A DNA stretch of 64,000 bases from Monocercomonoides exilis (taxonomy: Eukaryota; Preaxostyla; Oxymonadida; Polymastigidae): NCBI GenBank assembly GCA_001643675.2, contig LSRY02000003.1:796001-860000 (forward strand), written 5' to 3'. Position numbers and translations under genes: made by a program. This document shows positions 1 through 9,049 of this stretch, piece by piece. The notes under the pieces were generated by a model. That model saw only the letters and a program-made list of their open reading frames with translations. It was not told the DNA's origin and did not search any database. Position 1 is the stretch's first letter. Every line of letters begins with the position of its first letter.

Positions 1-1035
1 ATTCGAGAGTGAATGATGGTGTAACTGCGTTTGAATAAGTATTTGACTTTGAAATTGAAGTAGATAAATGTAAAGATAAAGAAGAAGAAGTTGTAGTTGT
101 TGAAGCAGATGTTAAGCTAAATAGCGGTTCAGCACTCAACGTCACACTCGATACAATAAATGAGTTTAGTGTAATTTCAGCTGACTGACTGAACAGAAAC
201 GGCTGAGATTCAAATGAAGCAAGAGTCAGATAGCAATTGTTGATTTTGTACTTGCCGTCATCCACTAAAACCAGGGAAAAAGTGATGGAAACGGAATTTT
301 AAAGGGAAAATTCGCAATCTCCGAAGGAAAGCACAGCATCTTCTGTTGATGAAGCAACAAGAACTGCTTCTTCTGTTGTGAAAGACAACGGAAGCGACAA
401 AATAATCCTTGCAAATGACAAGGAATTTGTGGTTGTCAGCACATTTGTGTGTGAATCACCAGAAAATTCAGCTTTGAACGAAAGAGTGCATTTGGCGCTG
501 GCGTCACTGAAAGCCACGGAGCAGAGCGACAAGTCAAACGAGTCTTCGATTTCTGCACTGCCAATGATGGATACTTGTATTGTGGAGTCAGAAGTCATGT
601 CAGTGTTCTGCATGCCCTGCCGGAATGAATAGCACGGACCGTCTTTGCTTCCACAGCCAATTATATCCGCTGCAGAAGAAGAAGAAGAAGAAACAAAAAC
701 AGAAGTCTTTTTCCTCAACACAATGAACAAAAGCAGGCTTTTTTCTGTAAGTTCCGTGTCGCTGCCAACCAAAGCGTTTCTTTTGTTCAAAAATTCCGTT
801 AAGTCATAATTCAAGTGTTCCGAAGGAATCGTCCCTTTAGCCTAGACAACAAAACAAACAGATTCGTCCCAATGAAAGCAGAGCAATCTGTGAATGAAAC
901 ATCTTTCAGCGCAAAGTCATGTGTTTCCGCTGAGCAGTCAATGAAAACACTGCCTCATTTGCCTTCGGTTGCTTCCAACGAGAAGCTGCGAAGGAGGGAA
1001 CAGCATCATTTATGTCTAATGGAAGAGAAGTGAAC
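1..1035 (-). pseudogene. Decayed fragment of a large surface protein (beta-helix-type modules)
   Basis: Reading the minus strand, the segment carries the same module hallmarks as the giant protein at 54.5-63.6 kb: a C-S-x-x-I-G-x-N-x-F stretch (about 870-900), a CGSKDGPC motif followed by a helix-like M-x-N (about 600-660), and short Ser/Thr-rich strands. The order matches one full module of that protein. It is broken: an in-frame TGA near 960 replaces the second Gly of a GKGG motif, a one-base frameshift lies near 812-825, and TAA occurs at 299-301; after that the frame stays open to the window edge. I see no start codon, signal peptide or membrane anchor, so this is an internal piece of a longer pseudogene extending beyond base 1. 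In intact paralogs the family role is probably cell-surface adhesion or environmental sensing (inference). Confidence 0.7.
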
Positions 1036-1039
1036 TGGG

Positions 1040-1501
1040 TGTATCTTTTGAAGAATCTAACAGCAGAAGAAAAGTTAAATTAAAAATTGAGTAATGTGTA
1101 AATCAATTTCCTCAAAAAAAGAAGTTTTTCATTAGATAATCAAATTTTATTTTTCTTACCATAAACCCATTTCAAATTTCAAATTTTTCGTTGATCTGCA
1201 ATTTGCAGAAATGATTATTTTTTGATTGTTAATGGTAAAAATGTTATGAAAAAGTGATTAATTAGCATTAAAACTATTTCTGCAAATTTCCAAGTTATAA
1301 AAATCTTTGATTGATCGAAAAGATCATATTGAACAATTTTCAAAATGAGTATTTTTGAAAACATTTTTTAATAAATATTATTAATTTTTTGATTTCAATG
1401 GATGATATAAATTTTCGTTGTTCATAATTTGACACCATTGAAAAAAGTACTTTTTGAAAAAATATATCATAAATTTTTATGTTACAACTTTTAAAATTTC
1501 G
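1040..1501. other. AT-rich spacer with a dispersed-repeat relic
   Basis: No gene is supported. About 1155-1210 is recognisably the inverted counterpart of 8395-8455 (shared block around GATCTGCAATTTGCAGAAATG, with a few differences), so a dispersed repeat or short relic is present in both places. Confidence 0.45.
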
Positions 1502-1679
1502 ATTTTAACGGCATAAACATACAAAACGTGTACCAAAAATTTTAACTAAATAATAACAACGGAAGTTCCGTTTTATGATTCTGTTAATATTCACTTCGTA
1601 ACATCTTGCGAAAAGTGATGTGCGTGAAAAAAGATCAAATAATATTTTCGCAAAAATTTTATAAAAAAATATTATTTAT

Positions 1680-3113
1680 GGTTCAAATTCCGAGGAATCT
1701 TCTCCTGTTCCAGCTCCAAAAAGATCTTAATCCTCGCTTTCTGATATAAAAAGTTCTTCTTCGGTATCCTCTTCATCTCTAATTCCTAAAATGTCATTTA
1801 TATCAGGAATTTCTTCGTTTTCATCAACTTCATCATCATCAATTTCCAGTTCAAATTCATCTTCAGAATGAAAATTTATTACTTTTTCGATGAATTCTCC
1901 GTAGGAAAGAAAACCTGATCTTTTGACAATGAACGTTGCAAGCACTCCAGGAATAAACCGCTCTCTCACTCCATATCTTTAAAAAAAAAAGATCGCAAAT
2001 GTGCCCACATTCCTTCGATAGTGTTCGTATTGGCTTTTGTGACGGGATCAATGTAATGACGTTTGTGGCAGACGGTTTGGTGGGTGTAACCAATTTCTCC
2101 TAAGCAAGTGTATGCTTTCCACTCGTCGCTGATTATTGTTGTTCCTTCTTTGATTCTATTTTTAAATATAGGGATTAATGTGTCAAAATTTTTTTGTAAA
2201 GTTCCTAGAGTTTTATTTTCTAATAAGATGAAAATTTCATATTTCGATCAAATTTCTGTACCCAATCAAGAAACTTTTCATGAATGGAAATAACAACATT
2301 GTTGAGATTTAACTCTCATGACAGCGATATTTGGTGAGTGAGAACAGAAATTTGATCGTAAAGTGAATTTTTTCTTAATTTGAAAATTAAACAAAAGGAA
2401 CTTTTCAAAAAAATTTAGACATTGTCTCTTTTTTTCGATTAGGAACAATGACCACAAATTTTTTTCCTAATTCTTCTACGCCTTTTCGTTCGACCGCTCC
2501 AAATATCCACATCAATTTTTTCTGCTTTCCTAATTTAAAAAAAATAGTAATTTTCACAACAAATAAATTAATATTCATGAAAACAAAATATGTATTCAAT
2601 GTTAAAACCTTTTTTGTATTTCCGTCTCCTCCATGCTGCTTCATCAATTTCTACTATTTTGCCTGCCCCTCCAATTTTTTCATTTCTGTAATTTAAGTAA
2701 TTTTACGCAGTTGACATTGCAATGCTTATCCAGTTCCCAATAGTCATTTGAGATACATTAAGCATCATGCCAATTTGCCAATCTTTGATTTCCAGCCAAA
2801 ACATCAAAAAAATCATCATCACAGTTGAAATTGGTAATTTTGAAGATTCCAAAGTTGTATTTTTAAAGCAGGAAACACTTTTCTTGCACTTTGGACACTT
2901 CAGGAATCTTGAATGTCCCATTCCTTTACAGATATATTTGACTTTTGTGCAGTGTTGGTATACTGCAAAAATCTTAGGAAAATATTGTTGTATCCATTTC
3001 CAAGATGTTTCTTCAGATGAAAATGTTTCATACAGCGTATGGCATTCCTTTTTGAATGGTTTTTTCCAAGACATAAAATTTTTGATCGACAAAAATTTTA
3101 TGATCAAACCCAT
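1680..3113 (-). pseudogene. Merlin/ISXO2-like transposase, interrupted
   Basis: Minus-strand pieces align in order with the transposase at 20528-21613. The N-terminal zinc-ribbon-like part has H-x-K / C-x-x-C (FLKCPKCKK). The first catalytic acid is in VEIDEAAWRRRKY, followed by WIFGAVER, VVIVPNRKK, the second acid in IISDEWKAY, then the NTIEGMW segment with the third acid, and an acidic Asp/Glu tail. A probable intron of about 100 bp lies between KYKK and KQKK (about 2505-2605, GTTTTA...TTAG). The MITE at 2181-2421 splits the protein between NRKK-ETMSKFF and IPIFKNR. A frameshift in a T-run near 1980 and an in-frame TAA near 1726 before a conserved GAG-G-x-S-EFxP tail complete the damage. 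Confidence 0.8.
2181..2421. mobile_element. MITE family M, copy A (inside Merlin copy 1)
   Basis: A 241-bp non-coding element begins TGTCAAAATTTTTTTG and ends with its near complement CAAAAAAATTTAGACA. Both arms also share GTTCC/GGAAC and the ATTTCATATTTCGATCAAA-type block, so the whole unit is a loose hairpin. Homologous copies are at 19861-20101 and 43632-43876. It has no coding capacity and sits inside transposase coding sequence. Confidence 0.8.
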
Positions 3114-3269
3114 TTTTTTATGTGATTTTAAGAAAAATTATATTTTTAATTTTGTCCAGAGGATGCAAAGCGCAGACAAAGAACATAATATTTTTAAACC
3201 TAATAAGCAATAGATTGTGAAAATGATTGAAAGAATTTAAAATATTTGGTATGCTTATGCCATTTTAAC

Positions 3270-3665
3270 TTTTGTTGTGACATTTTATATTCACATATAA
3301 ATTATTTATTTGAAATAATATTTAAATTGTGATAGAGATGCAAATTTTTTATATAAAATATTTTTAATCATTTTTTTTTAAGAATTATTATTTTATTGTT
3401 TGAAGTGTATTTTTTTCCTGATAATGTGGAAAAGGAGATAAAATTCATGTCAGTTTTGAACTTTTGTAAATTTTCAGAAGGATAATTTTGAATAATAAAA
3501 ATTCATTTTTGGAAGCTCTTTGAATATTTAATTTGTCAATTTTTCTTTGAATAAACACAAAGCCAAAAAAACATAAAAAAAAATTAAAAAATAAGTATTA
3601 TAAATTCAAACAACAGCTTATGAATCTCTTATATCATCAAACCATTATTAAAACACTTTCGAAAT
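3270..3665. other. AT-rich spacer
   Basis: About 400 bases with A/T homopolymers. I see no gene, RNA fold or repeat end here. The tract leads directly into the probable ATG of the protease-like frame at 3670, so its promoter would lie here. Confidence 0.4.
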
Positions 3666-3669
3666 AAAA

Positions 3670-6600
3670 ATGTCTTTTTCAAAACCTCAATCAACTCTTA
3701 ATTCTCGATGCAAAGTTATTTGGAACGAAATAAAACGAATTTGTGGAGATGACGTTGATTCACTGCTTGCCTATTTGTTTTACACTTACAGGCAATCATC
3801 TTCAGTAATTAATGATTTCCTGGTCTTTGAATGGTTTGGCTTTAATTTTTTTGGATTGAGTGAAACATGTCATTTCAACTCTCTGTTATTTTTTTTTTTC
3901 TTTATTATTTGTTTATTATTTATTGATTTAAAACAGAATATCACATAAAGCTGCTGGAAAACCTGTCTGTGGTGAACAACAACGCTCCGTTGCACACTCA
4001 GACAACAATGCTGCAAGCGCTGTCCCGCAACACATCATTATCCGATTTGCTGGAATATGGATATGATGTCACAGAAGGCAAATACATTTATGCAAAACAA
4101 ACTTTGAAAAAAAACCAAGGATTTATTGTCCCGCCTCAGAAACCACATCTACCGTCTTGCAGAAGTGGTTTGAAATTATTAATATTTTTTCTTATTTTTT
4201 TCATTGTTTTCCAAGGATTAAATGAAAAGGATTGGGAAAAGGGCAACAACTGGATGTTGGCCCATTCAACTGAAGCCTCGACTTCGCTTCAATCTGCAAA
4301 GAAAAAGCAGCGAACTGAGCCAGACGATGCGAGATTTATTGACGAGGAGGCTTGAGAAGATGAAATTGTCACAGAAAATTATTCTTCAAATAAAAAACAA
4401 TCATCTTCATCTTCAACATCATCTCAACAAAACAAAAAATCTCATTCCGTTTCAGATAATAAATCTTTATCAACAAATTCTTCATCTTCTCAAGCTGTTG
4501 ATGCACCAATCAGTACTCCAATTAGAAGAGAAAGGGGTCCAACAAAAAACCAAAATAAAAATTCAAATCACAAACGTCACTCTTCTCCATCTCCAATACC
4601 AATTCACAAAATATTCAAATCAAAAACTTCTTCTTCACAAATTTCAATTACAAAAAAATTGAAAGAAAAAATAAATTCTTCATCATTTCAAAATGATAAT
4701 GTGTTTGTGAGTGAGCAATTGGAAGATTATGATACTTCACCCACATTAATTCCACCTCAAGCATTTCAAACTCTCTTTTCTTCATTTTCTAAAGAGAATG
4801 ACACTTCAACAGTTCAACAACAAAGCATTCAACCTTCATATAATGAAATATTTCAATAAAAAAATTCTTCAAAAAGTATTACAAAAAAGAATGCTAAAGA
4901 AAATTCAATTAAAAATCATTCTCTTTCTCAATCTTCTTCTAATTCATTAAATTCTTCGAAAAAATCATCACAAATAGCAAAAGGATTGCCAAACTTAGGC
5001 AACACCTGCTATTTGGCTTCTCTTCTTCAATATTTGACATCAATTATTTCACAAAAACCATCATTAATCAAAAAACAAACAGCTTTTAAAAACACTTCTT
5101 CGCGTGTTATAAGTGTATGCAATCAACTATTCAAAGATAGAATTGAAGTTCGTTCGTGGATCTCATCGCTTATCAACAAATAAGAAACATTTTGCGTATA
5201 CAGCAGCAGGCAGCAACAGAATGTGATAGAAGCATTTGAAAATCTTCATCAACTTCTTCAAGATAATAAGATATTTGTAAAGGATACATTCAATCCAGTA
5301 ATCATCACTCATCTCAAATGTCAAAAATGTCAAAAAGTTTCTAATCATTTTAATGAATCTTGTTGTAATGTTATCATCAATACATAATCACCTCACAAAG
5401 GTTTATCTTCACTTTTTGCAACAGAAATTTTGGATGGAAAGAACAATGTTTATTGCGATGAATGCAAAGAGAAATGCTGTGCAGCTCGATGGGAGAAAAT
5501 GGCTGCATTACCGGAGGTTCTAGCCATCTGTCACGAATGCACTGACTCTGCTTGCTCTGCTCCTTCAAGAATACTTCTAATTGAAACTAATCGTGTTCAC
5601 CAGCGATCGTTTATCAAAGGGTTTTCAACAGAAAACGTTCAACATATGCAAAAGAACAATAAGGAAATCATCATATATCATCTCATTGGGCAAATTCTTT
5701 TCAAGCGTTTTGATCTTCAGAATGGACACTACATCGCAGTGATTAAAAAAAAGAGAGGAAACAACTGCAGATGGAATATCTGCAATGACGCTGATGTTAC
5801 AGAACTGAACATCGAAAATTGGACAAAGGCATTGAAGGATCTTTATGCTCAAGGTTACACTCCGTCACTCTCATACTATATCAAAGAAAAAACAAAACCA
5901 ACGTTATCATTCATTCAATTTGGTGGCTCCTTCTCTTCTTCTTTAGAACCATCAAATAATAACACTTCAAATGACATATCATCATCATCATCATCATCAT
6001 CATCATTTATCACACCACCTCATCGTTCAACTTCCATTCCTCCACTCTCTTCGTCAATTTCAACAAGTTATGGTTTGGAAGCACTGAATGAAAAAAGAAA
6101 GAAAACGGGCATCTTTTCTCCCAATGAAAAGAGATTAATCTTCATGCCCAAGACGAAATTATGGAAAGAGTTTACAGATGAAACAAACATCAAAGTTTCT
6201 CTGTCTCATTTCTACAAACTCACTACCAACTTCTCCAAAGCGAAAAGACGAACCGACCTTTGTGGAATGTGAAAGAAGTTGAACTATTTGGAGAATAAAC
6301 TCAAATCTTCACAAAACAAAAATGGACTTTCTCCTGCAGAATTTCAGACTCTTACACTTCTTCATCAACATCGTCTTGTTGCAGAAATCCAACGTTGACA
6401 TTATCAATCCACCGTTGATAATCTGAAAGAGGGAGAAGCAATCTTCGTTTTCGACTTCAAAGAGAAATGGAAACTCCCTATCAGAAAAAATCAACTTCAA
6501 CAAGAATTCTTTAATTATCAACAAGTTTCTCAATTCACAATCATCTCTCTTCAAAAAATTAATAATAAACAAATAAAAAGAACTTTCAACTTCTTCTCCG

Positions 6601-7367
6601 ACTGCCTCTCAAATGATCACAGATTTATTATTGAGTGTCTGGAATCTGTGATCAAAAGACACTTCTTCTCAGACACTCTCACTTTTTTGTTCTTCTGCTA
6701 TTCGGGTCCACACAACCGAAATCGCTTCCTTCTTCACTTCATCCTCTCAAAACTATAGAAACTTCTTAAAAAGAAAAACACTCAACTCGACTTCTTCGCT
6801 GAGCACCACGGAAAAAATATCTATGAAAATGAATTTGGTGCACTTGTGAACACAATCAACAACATATCAACTGAACACATCACTACACTTCATGACTTAA
6901 TCAACTTCTTCGAAAACAATATGAACACATTGACATCAGCTTCTTCAACTTCTCAATCAAACATTTTCTCATCATCATCATCAAACTCTTTACCATCTTC
7001 AACATCTGTCAATTGCTTTGAGCATGAGAGGTACTTTGAAAAATATGTACCATCTCAACAAATTTCATGGCCATCATTGTCAGTTCACCACATGAAAGAC
7101 TACTTGTATTTTGAGTGCAAAGGCTCATTTGTCTCTGCTTCAGCTGTTGGATATCTTCCTCAACGCTCTCTGGTTGCCCTCGAATCTTCAACAATGAAAG
7201 AAAAAGTTCAACGTTCAAGAAAGTCATTTCACTTTGATGTCACATCATCCAACTCTTCTCTTCTTTCTCAATCTTCTCAAGATCTTCTTTCAAGGAGATT
7301 TGAGCTTCTTCTTGACTCTTCTTCTATTTGTGAATCTCAAAATTGTATTAATGGTGTACCTTTTTAA
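3670..7367 (+). pseudogene. Ubiquitin-specific protease-like domain fused to a DDE-transposase-like domain, with in-frame stops
   Basis: ATG at 3670. One probable intron runs about 3807-3943 (GTAATT...AACAG), a second about 4167-4215 (GTTTGA...CCAAG). From 3969 to 7367 a single frame stays open except for TGA 4353, TAA 4857, TAA 5181, TAA 5385, TGA 6270, TGA 6396 and TAG 6756. After a Ser/Asn-rich region comes a USP (peptidase C19) core: Cys box GLPNLGNTCYLASLLQYL (about 4984-5037), a QQQNVIEAFENLHQLL box, a CxxC...CxxC zinc finger, LPEVLAI, and the His box NGHYIAVIK (about 5722-5748). A second part begins DLCGM, followed by IFVFDFKEK, FFSDCLS, YSGPHNRNR and FFAEHHGKNIYENEFG, which look like acid/His motifs of a transposase. 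I do not recognise that family precisely. Domain order suggests a transposon-borne USP fusion; the stops suggest a pseudogene, but the absence of frameshifts over 3.4 kb is odd. Confidence 0.7.
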
Positions 7368-7387
7368 GAAACTAGTTGTTGTGTATG

Positions 7388-7509
7388 CTAAGCTGGCACT
7401 CTATCGGAAGGGTGTAGGACATGACTGTTCGTATTAGATACTGCAGCCTTCGGGCTGCTTTATCCGGACCTGGATACGACGAACAGCCTCCCAGGTGCAC
7501 AACAGTTAG
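7388..7509 (+). ncRNA. Candidate structured RNA downstream of the USP fusion frame
   Basis: A GC-rich island of about 120 bases in very AT-rich surroundings folds convincingly by eye. CTGTTCGT (7425-7432) pairs perfectly with ACGAACAG (7479-7486). Inside it are two hairpins: GCAGCC-TTCG-GGCTGC (7443-7458), capped by a stable UUCG tetraloop, and TATCC/GGATA (7461-7476). An outer interrupted stem joins CTAA/CTG/GCAC (7388-7399) to GTGC/CAG/TTAG (7495-7509). It does not match a tRNA, 5S rRNA, U1-U6, SRP or RNase P pattern I know, nor a hammerhead core. It could be a transposon 3' structure or an independent small RNA. Strand is uncertain, since a stem-rich fold is near-symmetric. Confidence 0.45.
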
Positions 7510-9040
7510 AATCCGATTGTTTTCTTGTGGTTTTTGTCCCGATATTGTCCCTATGATTAAATTGGTTATTGTCCCTATATTTATTGTATTTATCGAGATT
7601 CATTAATAGAGAGAGTTGTGAAAGAATTCATTGATCTTTGAGTGAGGTTCATGGGAGGGAGAGTTGTTGAGAGTGTGAAGCGATGTTTTATCATTGTGTC
7701 TTTCTATTTTCTTTGTTAAATTTGTACTTTTTGAGTGAGGACAAGAGTTATATCAGAAAGAGGAGAGTGGATGGAAAACTGAGGGAAAATAGACAAGTTA
7801 GTTTTTGAACTTTTAATATAAGTTTTCTTTTTTGCAAGAAATTGTCTATGATACCACGAATTTGTTGAAATAGTATAGATTTTTCTTATATCTTTTATTG
7901 TTCAAAATTGTTGATATTTAGTTGACATTTGGTGATTGTTTTTATGATTATGTGACAGAATTGTGTTTTTTTGAATGTTATTGAATCTGATTAGAAATAT
8001 TCTGATTGTTTTCAATTTTTTTAATGATAAACATCATGAAGTGCTTTTTGTTTTTTTTTTGTCATTTTGATTGTTGAACAATTGTTATTTTTTTACGTAT
8101 TTTTTTCATTTCTCTGATATTTTTTCCATTTCGAAAAAAACAAAAACTCGAATATACAGACATTTTTCTGCTTGAAATTATTTTTATTTCTTCCATATTT
8201 CAATAATTAACGTTAAAAGCAATAAACATTTATTTATAAAAAATAACTTTTCAAACAAAGATCAACAAAAAATTAACTGTTTCACAAAAGATCTCAATGA
8301 TCATGAAAATTTTTTAATTACGTGGAAATTTGCAGAAATCGTTATTAACCTTATAAAACACTTCAACATTGAATAAATATTATCTATGAGCATTTAATAA
8401 GCATTTCTGCAAATTGCGGATCAACAGAAAAATCAAAATTTGAAATGGGATTGTAATGAAGAAAAAGGTTTGAAATTTCATATTGATGCTTTATTTTCGA
8501 AATTTTTCTTAATTCGCTAAGGATTCTATTATTAAATTTTGAATATTTCTTTCGTTTTTCTTTGTGGAAATTCTGCAGCTCTTTCTCAACTGAAGCCATA
8601 GTTGAATTTTGTTGTTTCCCGTTTCTTAATACATTAAAACAGGTTTAATGTAATTTGTCCTTCAGACATTTTCTCAATAATTAATTATTTTATCTATTTT
8701 TTGTAATCTTTTACTCCTGTTTTTTTTTTGTAATTCTTGGAAAGAATGAATATTTTTTGATTTCTCATTTCTTTTCACTTGAGGAATACGCCTTGCTGCT
8801 CGGTGTTTGAGTTGCAGAGAAATGAGGAGAAACAGCGGAATTTTTTCATGATAAGCTTGAATTTATATTCGCCTTTTCGGAGAGCTGTTTATTGTTAATG
8901 CTATGCCAGTTATTTTGTTTTATCCATTCTGACAGCGAGAAAGGCAAGAGAAGAAAGAGGGAAATGAAAATAGGAATGAAAGTCAATATGCTAACAACTC
9001 TCTAAATGATCTAAACAAAGCCAGTGAAGAACAGCTAACC
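7510..9040. other. AT-rich spacer with one small minus-strand ORF
   Basis: 7530-7585 has three TGTCCC-containing repeats. At 8384-8599 (minus) a 71-codon frame starts with ATG and contains FDFSVDPQFAEM; a diverged inverted copy of that part lies at about 1155-1210. It may be a gene relic or part of a dispersed repeat; I do not recognise it. The rest shows no supportable gene. Confidence 0.35.
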
Positions 9041-9049
9041 AACACAAAA

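Larger units (their letters stand above)
1510..3261 (-). mobile_element. Merlin-type DNA transposon relic (copy 1), with nested MITE
   Basis: The ends are short inverted repeats: GGCATAAACATAC at the left and the complement of GGCATAAGCATACC at the right. They are flanked by a perfect 8-bp direct duplication ATTTTAAC at 1502-1509 and 3262-3269, the target-site size known for Merlin. Subtracting the internal 241-bp MITE leaves about 1.51 kb, close to the 1,493 bp of the complete copy at 20.35 kb. The coding strand is minus. The transposase is disrupted, so this copy is presumably dead, although its target duplication has survived unaltered. Confidence 0.85.
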
